A stretch of DNA of 64,000 bases from Elephas maximus indicus (Eukaryota > Chordata > Mammalia > Proboscidea > Elephantidae), in NCBI RefSeq assembly GCF_024166365.1, contig NC_064841.1, positions 28,574,001-28,638,000 on the forward strand. Reading direction: 5' to 3'. Position numbers and translations under genes: made by a program. Below are positions 22,678 through 46,799 of the stretch, one piece after another; the first letter of the stretch is position 1, and every line of letters begins with the position of its first letter. Below the pieces are notes generated by a model, which worked only from the letters and a program-made list of their open reading frames with translations, was not told the DNA's origin and did not search any database.

Positions 22678-23145
22678 CAGAACACACATGAAATGGGCTT
22701 TTAAACCATAACCAAAAACCAAACCCACTGCCTTCGAGTCAATTCTGACTCATAGCGACCCTATAGAATGATACAAAATAGTGATCAAGCTCGCCTTATT
22801 TTTTAGATAAGAAAAACGGAAATCCTGAAAGGGGAAGCAGATGGCCCAAAGTCAATTTGTCAGAATTAAGCATAGGCTTCCTGACCGACTAGCAAGTCTC
22901 CCACATTGCACAACCCTAGGGGTCACCATATTGTTGCATGCTATTTACATACACTTTAATGTGAATGGTGCTCCCTAGAGTTGTGCAATGCAATGGTGTT
23001 GACTTTCAGTTAGACAACGCTGAATCAGTGAAAATCTTTGTCATTACATCTTGCTTAGACATTTTCTTGAGGTTTTCAGTACATTAGTCCCAAGAACTCT
23101 GAGGTTTCATTTTTTTTTTTTTTTTACATTAAGGCTTAGATGAGA
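22678..23145 (+). repeat. Local duplication, copy 2
   Basis: Direct copy of 16462-16968, 6.2 kb away, interrupted by a truncated AfroSINE at 22709-22768. It lacks the 71-base insertion and the A-run of copy 1. The CTCF-like core present in copy 1 (gtgccccctagag) is gtgctccctagag here. Confidence 0.85.
22709..22768 (-). repeat. Truncated AfroSINE inside duplication copy 2
   Basis: About 60 bases, ccaaaaaccaaacccactgc to gcgaccctatagaat, i.e. only the 3' end of the SINE. It is absent from copy 1, so it postdates the duplication or was lost there. Confidence 0.85.
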
Positions 23146-23618
23146 AAGCACCTGACAAACAGTAATTGCTCAATAAATAGCACCTAAAATTATTTTTCTA
23201 TTACCCAGTTATATGTCACTGCTGCTATTATTCCAGAAAAAATAAGTGATAACAGGAATAGTAATGTCCAGAATTGTGGTTTTTTCCCCTTAGATTCTGA
23301 TTTTTCTACTGATCCATCTAAGAATTTCACACACCTGAATTTGTGAGGTAGAAACAGAATGGATTCTTACAGTTCTGTAGTCCTGCATGAGTTCTACTTG
23401 AATCTACCCAAGGGGATTTAGTTTCCCAGAAGCACCAGAGAGATCTTACTACAGTCCAACCTGATGCCCCAGACCCTTAGGACAAGAGTCACAGTTGAAT
23501 TATACACTTACGTTGCTAGTGATGGAGTATAATTCCATTTGAAGAGTTGGGGCCAATACTTTGCTGCTAATTTGTCTTGTGTTCGGAGAAGACAGCCCTC
23601 CACTGATAAATGTTTTTG

Positions 23619-23836
23619 TCATGGTGGCACAATGGCTAAGCACTCACCTGCTAATCAAAAGGTCAGTGGTTCAAACCCACCCAGTGGCTCTGTGGGAGCA
23701 AAGATCTGGCAATCTGCTTCCATAAAGATTACAGCCTAGAAAATTCTATGGGGCAGTTCTACTCTGGCACTTTGGGTCACATTAGGTCGCTACGAGTCGA
23801 AAATTGACTTGGGGGCACCTAACAACAACAACAACA
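23619..23836 (+). repeat. AfroSINE, (caa)n-tailed subfamily
   Basis: catggtggcacaatggctaa head, ggttcaaacccacccag B-box, gcaatctgcttccataaag middle, ending gggggcacctaacaacaacaacaaca. Confidence 0.85.
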
Positions 23837-23969
23837 TGTTTTTGAATAGCATGTAAGGGGTTTCCCTATATCTTTTATGGGGAAAAAATTTTTTTTTCTC
23901 CTTTCATTGAGAGAGAAAAAAACAAAACACTATATCACATGACAAGGGGGAAAATATTTTCTTTCCCCT

Positions 23970-23974
23970 TTCAT

Positions 23975-24007
<33 letters not shown>
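23970..24007 (+). repeat. (CA)n microsatellite
   Basis: Uninterrupted CA run of about 17-18 units, a likely length-variable locus. Confidence 0.95.
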
Positions 24008-24009
<2 letters not shown>

Positions 24010-24029
24010 GAATAATGAAAGGAAAACAA

Positions 24030-24600
24030 ACGGAATCATTCCATTCCACGGGGGAGGGGCAGGGTAGCTGCAGGGGACAGCTGCAGAGCGTCTGGCGTCC
24101 CAATTCTTTCCTTTCCCATCACTTTATTACTTACTGGACCAAGAATGTAGACAATTCCGGCTATGGTTGTTTTGCATTTTAGTTTCCCGACTCAAATTCT
24201 GTGTTTTTGCGTGTTTTTTCCCTGCTCCAAGTCTCGAAGTCGGCAGTGTCTGTCTCTTCAGGGCGTTCTACTGAGCCTCGCAAGCAGGGAGCTCTGTATT
24301 TTTTTCTCAGCCTTTTCCTGTGAGGCGCTGAGAGTGGGAAGGGCCCACACATGCCTATTGTGTGTTTATCAAAGTCATCAGACCCACCATGCCTCTTTCA
24401 AGCACTTCTCCCTGTGGTTTGGTTGGGTACCCACTGACTGTCAATTCACACACCACTGCCTAACCTTGAGCAACATGACCTCAATTCTATTACACCTAGA
24501 AGGCACAGGGAGGAAGAATAATGGATGGGGGGATTCCTCCTGGGGGTGCTTGAATCATATTTGAAAACATGTCTTGGAACTCATTAGAAAAAACTCTTAC
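24030..24600. other. Unique, moderately GC-rich segment with a 133-codon open frame
   Basis: No repeats recognised. The plus-strand open frame 24163-24564 has no recognisable domain or signal peptide, no obvious splice context and no family resemblance. It is listed as a region, not a gene. Confidence 0.4.
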
Positions 24601-25404
24601 AAGTGAATATTTTTCCTCATAATATTGACCGTTATAGATGGAGCTTAAAAATAATAATTCATTTTGTTCTTTGACTACAGTTTTCCCAAATCTTCTTTCA
24701 AACCATCGCTTTTTTTCTTTTTTTTTACAAAATTTTATGGCTCTCGAATTTCCTGTTATGTACTATATTTACATAAGAGAGGTTTAAATTTCAGTCAGAG
24801 ACTTAAAAGAGCAGCTTTGAAAAATATTATCAGAATTTTGTTTATCCATGAAACAAGAGGTATGAATTAAAAGCATACTTGCCAATGTTATTACAGTTTT
24901 TAATAAAATGTTTAACACATTGGTTAACACTATCAGCATGTGGGAAATCTAGCCATACAACTGTATGTGGATTCGTAAAGTGTAGAATCTACTATGTAGA
25001 ATTCTGTATCCCGACAGTTGATCTACTTTTCCTAAGAAAGTTGTGTGTTTTCTGAGATTTTGGTAAATAATATGTGTATTTCACTGCTGAAAGTGACGGC
25101 GGTGGGTTTTAGTATAGCTGAGGTTCCTACATGGTAACAAAGGCTTTCCTCGGGCTGCATAGGCCCCTGGTGGGCTGGGGCAGTGGTGCATTTATTAACA
25201 CAAAACATCATATCCCATTATGTCAAATATTCTTTCTTGCTAATGAAACATGATCTGCTGCCATTATGGATTAAGTGGTGTCAAGTCATCTAAAAACACT
25301 CACTAAGGAAATGCTGCTTATTAAATTGATCTAGAACTCTCACCGAAACTCAGGCTGCATTTTAAGCAGATGGGGAAAATGAGGCCATCCAGAAGTGATG
25401 CTAA

Positions 25405-25600
25405 GAGAATCTTTGAATAAAGTAATGATCTTAAACTTGATTGGCCATCAGAATCTCTTGGGCATGTATTAAAAATGTGTATTCTCTGCCTCCAACCCCA
25501 GAGTTTCTGATGTAGTAAGTCTTGGATTGGATCCAGAAATCTTAACAAGAACCCTGGGTGACCCTGACAGCATTGGTCCACTTTGAGAAATGTGTTAAAG
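25405..25600 (+). mobile_element. hAT (MER5A-like) element
   Basis: ggccatcagaatctcttggg, ctccaaccccagagtttctg and ttggtccactttgagaaatg match MER5A landmarks in order. Confidence 0.7.
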
Positions 25601-26987
25601 TTGTGTTGGCCCCATACCTGGCTAGAACTCAGGCCTGAAGAAGGCGTGTCTTAAGCAGGATGGCAAAGGTGAAACTCTGAAGTTGGAGCACTTTGCCCTT
25701 GAACCCACCTTAACTCTGTTTTTAATTCATTTTCTCTCTCCCCAAACACTCTACTTTTACGTGGCTTTACTATTGGGCCCCGTGAAACTGGCTTACGTGC
25801 CTCTGCATATATTTTTTTCCTTCTTTTCTCTCTGCCCGCCATTACACGTTAAATCTGGACACTGAGGTATCATGCCTAAGGTGGCAGTCAGATGGCCTGT
25901 TAACTATCCATGCTGAGGTGCCACGATGGCCAACACTTCAATGTGTGACTCTCCTAGGCATGTGTTCCTTTTAACAAAGGGCTCTAGGAAGGGTGCAGCC
26001 TTCACTGCAAGGGAGGAATCTCAAATGCTGAACTTCCAGACTCCCTGGCAGTACAGTGGAGGAGGTAATTTTTATATGTTCTGAACTCTCAGCAGGCCTT
26101 CTTGGTAAAATCCACTCTTTCCCAAAGAATGCACAGACTTATACGGAAGTTGAAGAGGACAGGATTGACCACAAAAGGTATCAAGAATGCTGAAAGTTAG
26201 TCTTCAGCTTTGATGTTCAAGGTATACAGTATCAAATTGGAAAAAAAAAAAAAAAAACTGGTTAATATCACCCACATCCACCAGACCCCAATATGACACT
26301 AACCTGAATCATAAAGCCAAGTCTAAGAATTTGCAGTGGGAAGTATCTCTTTCCAGAGGGAGGCTGTGCAGCCCCCAACAAAGTGCCCCAGAACCTGCCA
26401 TAGGAACATGGAATCAAAAGTCACTCGTACTCTTCACTCAGTGACCCCGTTCCAATCCTTCTGGAGGCCAGAGCCCCGCATCTTAAGGGTTCGGCAAAGG
26501 GGGAGGTGTTACAAAGTGCGTATCAGGAAGGGTCAGGATGAACTTGGCCTTATTAATGCGCCACCCGATTTTTTTTTTTAATTTTTTGCTCATACTATGT
26601 GTTTTCAGTAATGGAAAGTATGCTGAATCATTAAGTGTGCCTGAAGTTTTGGTAGGTAATATGGTTTTTGTTTTATGTCTCATGCCACAAATTGTACCCT
26701 TGGAGTCCAGAGGTATATATGTATACCCCTCATGAACACAAATTCTACCCTAGAGGTACATATGTATACCAAATAAAATTTTTCAAAATTCATGGTTTTC
26801 CTACCAAAATTCAATGATTCAGCACCACTGCATACGATACCCTGTAAAAGCAGTAATTTGCAACATACTCCTGTTTTTTCCATTTCATACTATTGTATAG
26901 GGCCCTGCCTGCTGGCAGCACATACTGTCAATGGGCCAGAGGCTTCTCAATGAACCCCAGAAGTACAAAAAGTAAGTGGTAGCTATA

Positions 26988-27113
26988 TATACCTTCGGTC
27001 CTGAGAGGGTTAAGAACAACAGCTCTGAGTTCTCAATATGGCCCTACTGCTATACCTTCGGTCCTGAGAGGGTTAAGAACAACAGCTCTGAGTTCTCAAT
27101 ATGGCCCTACTGC
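26988..27113 (+). repeat. Perfect 63-base tandem duplication
   Basis: Two identical units, 26988-27050 and 27051-27113, each tataccttcggtcctgagag...ctactgc. No differences seen, so it is recent, somatic or an assembly artefact. Confidence 0.95.
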
Positions 27114-27589
27114 TTATTAGCTGTGTGACCTTTAGCAAGTTATACAAACTCTTTAGCCTTAGTTTACCATCCATAAAATGGGGAAGTAAATAGACATAAA
27201 AGAAGCACTCAATATATATCTATATTATTATCATATCATTAGTATTATTTATTATTAGCCCTCTTGGAAAACATTAGGAAGCTAAACTTGATGTTGGGAT
27301 ACATCAGCCTCTCTGCCGGGGTAGGAGCAGAAATAGTGGGAGAATTTACTCTACATCTTTTCTAGCCAAAGAGTATGTATACCTTTCTGAATTCATGGGC
27401 TATCAGCTAAATTAAGATATCCGTATTTGACTAATATTAAAAATATTAAAGATACTGCCTTTACACAGAAAACTCTTAATATTTGTCTCTATCAGTAATT
27501 TTTTAAATCGTAGGTTGTGATACAAATTGACTAGTGCTACCCACAGCCATATCTTTAGTTATCACATCACCATGCTTCCGTTCATTCAT

Positions 27590-27665
27590 TCAAAAACAAT
27601 TGTTGAGCACCTACTATGTACCAGGCACTGGCTAGCATGGTTATATAGGATACACTGGTAAGTAC
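27590..27665 (+). repeat. L2-like fragment
   Basis: ttgttgagcacctactatgtaccaggcactgg is the usual phrase of an L2/MIR-era repeat. It lies just downstream of TMEM212 exon 3. Confidence 0.6.
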
Positions 27666-27714
27666 AAGAGAAAGGTAAAGTATTAATATACCATACCTTC
27701 CATTTTAGCATTCA

Positions 27715-38960
<11,246 letters not shown>

Positions 38961-38999
38961 AGTACTAGTTTATTTCAGAGAGAGAGAAAAAAAAAAATC

Positions 39000-41671
39000 A
39001 TTCCTTGTTTTGGAGTCACCACCTTCATTCCCTTCATCTGCCTATTCCTGGGAGTAACCACTTCCTGGCTTAATCAGATTCAAACGTTTGCTGACTGAGC
39101 TAATTGTTTCTCAACTCAACCTGCCTGGTGGTTGTAGCATAATGCCAACAAACATCCTTTGTGCACAATACATCCACATTCCCAGCACAATTTCCCATAA
39201 AGCAAAGTAAAAATAAGCACTCTAATCACTTTTACTTTAATTTCAATGATTTAAAGCAAAATCCAACCCCCCCCCAACTCCGTCAATTCTCCAAAGTTTA
39301 ATTCTACTGTAAGTCTTTTTGAATTTTTGGATAATGATTTTTGATATGGCTTCATCCCCAAACAGCCACAAGCTCCATTATGGAGTTCTGTGTTTTTTTT
39401 TCTAAACAGGCTTCACCTTAGTTATTTTTATTATTAATTCAGATATCAAGTAAAGTGCAGAGATGGAAATTTATACCGTTGTAAAATAAAACAAATGTTG
39501 AGGAATAATTTACTGGCTGAATAAAATACTGATCTCTGTTCATTCCTGAATCATAATTGTAATTTTAGATGTTGGGGCTTCTGTACATTTTAAATAACTG
39601 CAAAAGTGCATTTCTTGATTTCTCATGCATTTGAGAAAGTGGAGTGTTTGCTTTTGACTGATACGACATGTTTGAATGTCCTTTTCCAAGATAAAATCTT
39701 GAAAACACAGAACAATCTTTGAAGCTACTTGAATAATTTTTCCATTCAATATTAACATCTTTTTTTTCCCTTCAATAAAATGATGACAAATAATTTTATG
39801 GAAGAAAGTGTAGTGGTTTAGGACATGGACTTTGAAGTCTGACAGAGCTAGGGTTCTGTTATCTACTAGGTTTGTGTCCTTGGGGGCAAGGGCAAGTTAC
39901 TTCATTTTTCCAGGTCTGTTTCTTCATATGGGAAATGGAAATAAAATTAGTGTTTCTCTTACCAGGTGGTTGGTTGAGAAGATTCAGTAAGCTAATACTC
40001 ATAAAATGCTTAGTATTGAGCTCAATGGAGCAAAGGTGCGCAGTAACTTACCTGTTATTACACTAGGATATGTCAGCTTTGGAATTCTTTCCGCAGGGGA
40101 TATCATTATTATTTCTTTTATCCATCACCTTGTAAATATTTTTATACTTATAAGATAATGTTTTGGCTTGTCTTGATCAAGTTGGTAAGAATTTCCAAAA
40201 GACCCTCAGATGCAAGATGGGGAGGGAAGCTTCTCCTTGGTTCTTTGCCTTTCTGTCTTTATTGGCCATTCCACAGTGTGACCCAGATGTTGAAAGCAGT
40301 TCCATTTTTGGATATAGAGAAACCAGGAAACCAGCTCAGCCTTTTCTGGTACAGCTGTTTTTTCCCATCTCCTCTCAACACTGGGGGGAGGGGGGGCGCA
40401 TATTCTTTGATCTTTTTCTAACATCATTAGATAAGTCCCAGAAGGGCAAAAAGCTTGCGAGTCTAACATATTTCCATTCCTAGAACCATGTCTGGCACAC
40501 AGAAGATGCTTAACAAACATTTGTGGAATCACTCAATTAATGAATATATCAGACTTTCCAGTGACGAGTTTGGGCCCTGGCCCTGGGGATCCACACAAGT
40601 GTGGGCCAGTGGTGCGAATGCTAGCTGGTGCCTTTGCTCCAGGGGGCAGGGATCTGGGCTGAGGGAAGACTTGTGTTAGTGTTTGCTTTGAGCTGTTTTG
40701 ACTTTTTCTTCACTTTTTATCTCAAGGTTATAGCTACATGGTATGTCAATATTCTGTGGGTCAGATCACTCTCTCCTGTTTGCATGTTTGGAAAATAGAG
40801 ACTGTTGAAATCCTCGTGTTAAACAGTACAAAGATGGCAAACAAAGAGAATATTTTTTGTTTTAATTTTGGGAGGCTTTGTAAGTGCTTGTAACACAGAC
40901 AGGCTAACCCTGACTCTGCCAGAGTGACTTACAAACCTGATTTTATTAGTGATTAAAAGAGTTGTTGCCATTTAATCTGACAAGGAGAAGGGGCAGGTAG
41001 AACCAGGGATTTCTCTCTCTGTGTCTCCCGGCTATACTAAGTCCAAAAGAGTGAATCCCAGCAGCCTGCTGCAAGCTAGTCCTGCAGGAATATTTCCAGG
41101 CTCATTTCATTAAAGCAATACTTTCAGAGAGAGCAGCCCTGGGAAGAACAGCAAGTGTGACTCTGCTCCTGTGCCTGCTTCCTCTTGGCTCTGCCCGTCT
41201 GTGTTCCCAGTGTCCTTGCTGCAGCGCAGGCTCACGGGGCCCCTGCCCTTCTAGCACTCTCATTTGGCACTAAGTCACTGAAAGGTGGGTCTGTGAGTCT
41301 CAGAGGTGGTGGAGTCCAGGTTCTTTGCAGACCCCATCTTCTCTTCCACCGGGAGGATCCCAATATCTTGGCTCAGGGAAGAATGTTGTAAGTTCTACCA
41401 AACTCTTCAATCCAGCCTCACCACTTAACACAAACAAACAAAACCCTAAAAAGGAAAGTGACATTTTAATGCCAAAACTGCTCCTCTCCTCCCAATATCT
41501 GGCCAAAAAAAAAGCAAAAGAAAATTTAACTTGGACGCCTAAAGAGGTGGGCTAATGCCAGTGATGTGGAGGGAAGGGTAGCTGACAGAGGAAGGCTGAC
41601 GCGGTCATTCTTTACCTCTTTCAAATATTTCCCTTTATATACGAACCTGAGAAATAACAGCTCTTTTTGCG
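39000..41671. other. Unique sequence upstream of TMEM212
   Basis: No gene, and few repeats recognised. Open frames at 40158-40532 on both strands overlap and mirror each other. A short C-run (39269-39277) is the only simple tract of note. Confidence 0.5.
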
Positions 41672-42066
41672 ATGCTGTTGTTGTTCGTTTCCATTGTGTT
41701 GGCTCTGACTCATGGTGACCTTATTCATGTAAAACAGAATGAACTGTTGCCCAGTCCTGTGCCATCTTCATGACCATTGGTATGTTCGAGTTCATCATTG
41801 TGCTATTTTGTCAATCCATCTCATTGAGGGTTTCCGTGGCTTTTGCTGACCCTCTCCTTTACCAACCATGATGTCCTTTTCTAGTAATTGGTCTTTCCTG
41901 ATGACGTGTCCAAGGTAAGCGAGCCAAAGTCTCACCATCCTTGCTTCTAAGGAGCATTCTGCTTGTATTTCTTCGAAGACTGATTTGCTCATTCTTCTGG
42001 AAATCCATGGTATATTCAATATTCTTTGCCAACACCACAATTCAAATGCATTGATTCTTCTTGAGT
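41672..42066 (-). mobile_element. RTE (BovB-clade) LINE 3' end
   Basis: Minus-strand reading gives an RTE C-terminus: WCWQRILNIPWISRRM, SLEARMVRLWLAYLGHVIR, LEKDIMVGKGEGQQ, PSMRWIDKIAQ. An 81-codon open piece remains but lacks the rest of the polyprotein. Confidence 0.9.
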
Positions 42067-42329
42067 ATTACGGAGGCTTTTTTAAAGTAGGTTTCAAAGC
42101 TACAGAAGAGGTCGATTTTTGCTAAGATAATATTAAATGGAGCTCCAAAGAAAAGATAAAATTAAAATTCTTTATTTTTGTAGTACCGTCAGACTTCATT
42201 TGCTTACATATTAGAAAGGTAGTTTATGTGATGGAAAGAATATGAGCCTTGGCATCAGAAAGACCTGGGTTTAATATTGAAGCTTCCATCTGATATATGT
42301 AAAAAGAATGAAAGAATTAGAATATTAAC

Positions 42330-43200
42330 ACTTTGTGCTAATACCAGTGCAGTAATCGACTCAGGCAAGGATCATCAGTGGATGCTAAAACCATTGGATA
42401 AGAGGAAAAAATCATTAAAATAGAAAAGGGTACCCTTACTATGAAGAAATACAGCAGTCATCACCTTAACCAAGTGATTAAACTTTACATCACCAATAAC
42501 AGGACAAACTGACATCATTGCCTCCTAAAGTATGAGGACCATGTATCAACCATGTAGGATTTTTGTCAAAAATGTTTAGCCTGAATTTAATCACAAAGAA
42601 AAAGACAAATTCAGATTATGGGCACATTTTACAAAGCCCTAGCCTGGGCTCTTCGAAACAGTCAACACCATGACAGAAAACAAAATGGCTACCGGAATAG
42701 CTGGAGAAATTTAAATATGGAGTTTGTATTAGGTAATACTTGTGTGTCAATGTTAAGTATTTTGGAAGTACAAATGATGTTATCTGAGGACAGTGGGAGT
42801 TCAGTGGTAGAATCCTCTCCTTCCATGTGGGAGACCGGGGTTTGATTCCCAGCCAATGCACCTCATGTGGAGCTATCACCCTCCCGTCAGTGGGGGCTTG
42901 CGTGTTGCTATGATGCTGAACAGGTTTCAGCAGAGCTTCTAGACTAAGATGGACTGGAAAAGAAAGTCTCGATGGTCTACTTATAAAATCAGTCAATGAA
43001 AATCCTATGGACAGCATTGTGCATGAAGTCACCGTGACTAGGAGCCAACTTGGCAGCAGCAGCTAACAGCAACAACAGAAATGATGTGATAGTGGCAGAG
43101 AACGTCCTATTGGTGAAACAAGGTGCAACTAATATTCTTTATGAGTTCTTTAAACTTTTCTGTAAGTTTGAAAATTATAAATTAAAAGGTGGGAGAACAA
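42330..43200 (+). mobile_element. L1M-type 3' end, interrupted by a composite SINE
   Basis: catcaccttaaccaagtgat, taacatcacc-like repeats, gagaaaatg-type text and the closing aacttttctgtaagtttgaa match old L1M 3' ends. The composite SINE at 42780-43078 sits inside. Confidence 0.65.
42780..43078 (+). repeat. Composite SINE: tRNA-Gly-like head with RTE-like tail
   Basis: The head agttcagtggtagaatcctc ... gggagaccggggtttgattcccagccaatgca copies the layout of tRNA-Gly (A-box, anticodon region, B-box, acceptor end). The tail ttggcagcagcagctaacagcaacaaca resembles RTE 3' ends. Flanked by aaatgatgt on both sides. Not a functional tRNA gene: stem bases are mismatched and it continues 200 bases further. 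Confidence 0.75.
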
Positions 43201-44589
43201 AAGAAAAAAATATTTAGTTTTAGCCTCTGCAAAAAACAAAAGGCCTACTTTTTTTCAGCACACAGGCAGCTCAATAATCCTTGATGATGTTGACGAATAG
43301 GGGGGTAGGTCATGCAGCAGGGATTCAAGGCAAGCTGAGAACTACTCTGCCCCACTCCAGCACCCGGCAGAACCAGGTCTCCCTTGAAGAGGAGTGATGG
43401 AGCAGCTGCTCTAGGCTATACTGAGAAAGCGCACCACCCATGCTGACGCAACAATGGGTATTTTTTGTATACTATGTGTCTTTCCAAATATTCCAATTTC
43501 TTGACTGGATTTAAAACTTTTCCTATGCTCGTTAATAATACACACCTCCCTCTGCTTTTTACGATTGATTCTACTTCAAAATTCCAGTTAACCCCCTCTT
43601 CTCACAATAGGGTTTAAGGAGCTCCAAGTACAATTTTTATCATTCCTAACTGGGAATTGTCAGATTGAAAGCTTTCCAATCTGTGAGATGTTTGAACCTA
43701 AGCAGAGATTTGTGCATCAGCTTGTACTTACCTAATTCGGATTCTATCTGCCTTTTGCATATCCGACCCTCAGATGGGCTTTGAAATCATCTGGTGTTTA
43801 TCAGAATTTTCCCATGATTTTGCAAAGCAAAACAACTTGTGTGTCACCAGTAGACCTAAGCCGCTAGCTGTCGGTATGCTATCCCAGGCCTTGCAGCTGC
43901 AGTGAAATATTCTTGTTGGCAGACTTGTCCACACCAGGCTGCTTGTCCACGCCAGGCTGCTTCCTCCAGGCTACCTGGGAGATTGTCTGCCTTTTTGAAA
44001 GGCCGCTCCTATCTTGTTTTATCATGGAGATAGAGGGGCGACAGAGAGAATGTGATCGTGACTGAGGCTGTGATTAACTGGTGCCTGGCCACCAAGGAGA
44101 GGGGAAGAAACTAAGAAAACAGGAAGAGAGAGACTGTGGGAGTGTCTGGGGAAGAGAGGTGGAGAATAGATGGAGAGGAAAGGAGGACAACAAGAAAGAA
44201 GTCAGAACATAGAGGAAAACATTCCTGAAGCCAAAAACAGCTGCTTGCGTCACTCACAGGCCCAAAGCCTGGGTCTGGACGGAGTTGACTCAGGGACAGA
44301 GGAGTGATGGAAGCTATGGTCTGTTCATGTACATTTTACAAAAGGTGTTTGTAGGGAGGACAAAAGGGAAATAGAGGAAAGGGGGGTAAAAAAGCAGAAA
44401 GAGAAGAAAAAGCTCGAAGCATTCTGAAATGTTCTTAGATCATGACTGTTTATAAAATTGCTTTAAATCCTCTTATGTAGAAAATGTATAACTTCATTTA
44501 GTTTCTTTTCTTGGCATTTTTGAAAAAGGAAAGAACCAAATTGATAAGTGAGAACCTAAGCACACTTTTTGGTCCAATTAGGCCCATGT
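43201..44589. other. Unique sequence
   Basis: No gene or named repeat. It contains a 20-base imperfect tandem duplication at about 43922-43962 (cttgtccac(a/g)ccaggctg twice). Confidence 0.5.
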
Positions 44590-44752
44590 AAGGAAACCCT
44601 GGTGGCATAGTGATTAAGAGCTATGGCTGTTAACCAAAAGGTTGGCGGTTCGAATCCACCAGGCACCCCTTGGAAACCCCATGGGGCAGTTCTACTCTGT
44701 CCTATAGGGTCGCTATGAGTAGGAATCTACTCGACAGAAATGGGTTAATGGG
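44590..44752 (+). repeat. AfroSINE
   Basis: ggaaaccctggtggcatagt to ctactcgacagaaatgggtt. Flanked by cccatgtaa at 44582-44590 and about 44757-44765, a 9-base target-site duplication. Confidence 0.92.
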
Positions 44753-44970
44753 TATACCCATGTAAAAGGCAAAGGAGGTGGAGGATGGTGGGGTGTGCTG
44801 CTAAAGCCCTCTGCAGGAATCATGATTATTCCCATTTTACAGATGAGGAAATTGAGGTATTAAATAATTGAGATGATACAACTAATGAGAAGCAAATGCT
44901 GGTTTCGAATCTAGGAATGCTTGACTTCAAAGCTTGTAAATTTTATTTTTTTCTCCACTAGATTAGTATA

Positions 44971-45140
44971 TGGAAACCCCGGTGGCGTAGTGGTTAAGTG
45001 CTATGGCTGCTAACCAAAGGGTAGGCAGTTCGAATCTGCCAGGAGCTCCTTGGAAACTCTATGGGGCAGGTCTACTCTGTGCTATAGGGTCGCTATGAGT
45101 CGGAATCGACTTGACAGCACTGGGTTTGGTTTTTTGGTTT
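44971..45140 (+). repeat. AfroSINE, young-looking
   Basis: ggaaaccccggtggcgtagt, gcagttcgaatctgccagg, gctatgagtcggaatcgact and a ggttttttggttta end. Nearly consensus. Confidence 0.92.
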
Positions 45141-45746
45141 ATGTCTTTTTAAAATATATGTAGATCTGAAAATTGAACCACGAAGCATGCCAAAGCATGG
45201 CTCTGCTTAAACCAGAGGCATAATAGGAATGAGGATGATGCTGAATATGCACAAAGGAAGACATTTTCAGAATTGTGGATTCTACTCCTAGTTATAAAAA
45301 AACAACTAAATAAAAAGATTCCTTGCTATTTCTTTCTTTGGATTAGACCAAACAAGAGAGCTATAAACCAAAGTTTTGTTTCTGTGCATTGATATAAAGG
45401 CCCCAAAATTCCTATCTAGAGCATTGCTGTGAAGTTTTCCATACTTCTGGTGTGGGCTCTTGCCCTTAATGTGGACACGCACAGGAATGGTTGGTGTATG
45501 CAATGTTCCTCAGTAGCTACTTGAGGGAACATGGACTAAAACAAATGAAATAGGATGAGGAGCAGCCTGGTGCAGTAGAAAGAGACCAAGGTTGTATGTC
45601 GTTGAGTAAGTCAAAACCTCTTGTAATCTTGGGATCCTTCTCACTAAAATATGGGTACTGGACTGTGTAATTTCAATGACTGCTCTAAGATTCCATGACT
45701 TAAAATAAATCTCAAAGAAGGTAAAGTACCTAAGTGGCTAAATTGC

Positions 45747-46106
45747 CTAGAGTCCCTTGGTGGTGCAAAACATTATTGCACTTGTCTGCTCACTGAAATG
45801 CTGGAGGTTCAAGGCCATCCAGAGATGCCTTGGAAGAAAGCCTGGTGATCTACTTCCAAAATACTAGCCACTGAAAAATTCTATGGAGCACAGCTCTACT
45901 CTGACACACATGAAGTCTCCATGAGTTGGAACTGACTCCAAGGCAATTGGCTTTGGAAGAAAGGCCTGGTGATTTACCTTGTGGATCACAATGGCCTGAT
46001 TCTCAGCTGATCATGAGGATGGCACAGGAGCGGACAGCATTTCCTTCCATTGTCCAAGGGGTTGCCATGAGTTGGGGGCTGACTTGACGGCAACTAACAA
46101 CAACAA
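45747..46106 (+). repeat. AfroSINE, long form with two fused 3' parts
   Basis: The copy runs through a normal end (ccaaggcaattggcttt) and then repeats a middle segment (ggaagaaaggcctggtgatt) followed by a second end (gacttgacggcaactaacaacaacaaag). It is either two overlapping elements or an extended variant. Confidence 0.8.
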
Positions 46107-46799
46107 AGTATCTTTATCAGCTAGGATATGATCTCATTGAAGGCAGGGACCAGTTTTCTCATCTGTCTGGTAGAAGCAAAGGGTACCTAATAAGCACAGC
46201 AGACTGTGACTTGTTGCTTGAAAGATCTCACCTAAATTTCCTCTAAGGAGGCCTCAAATTTGATTCTTGGGTGACACAATAGGCAGTAACTGGGAGCCAG
46301 CATCTACCAGCTGAATAGTTAACCACCTGTGAGTAACAAATTGGTGAACCCAGCCTGGCTCCTGGTGGCTGTGTTATAAAATAATTAAAACTTATCAACA
46401 AGTACAGCAGAGGCCAAGGAATGAAGGAACATAAAACCAAATCACTCTTCTTTCCCAAATTCTTGAAAAGAGATGAAAAGCTGGGAGGGAACTGGTAACA
46501 ATTGTAGGCATGGAGTTTATGGCTTAAATGCAAGGGAGAAAGAGATGAGAGTTTGCTGAAAACTTGGTCCCCACTGAAAACTCAAAGGCAAATCTTCTTT
46601 GGGATCCTCATCCATTGGCCAAGAGTGACTAGGTGGGGTTAACCTCTCTGAGCTGGTTTCTGACTGACCAAGAAACAAAATCTTTTCGTTGTGTTTTTCA
46701 ATCAACACTTAAAACATCAAAAGCCTCAATTTTCTATATATTTTAACATATATAGGAAAGCAATGTGAGCTAAGAGTGGTACAAAAATTTTTTTTCACT

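Noticed and set aside
42786-42856. Possible functional tRNA-Gly gene
   Set aside because: Stem bases are mismatched, it has no T-run terminator after the acceptor end, and it continues into an RTE-like tail with target-site duplications, so it is a SINE head.
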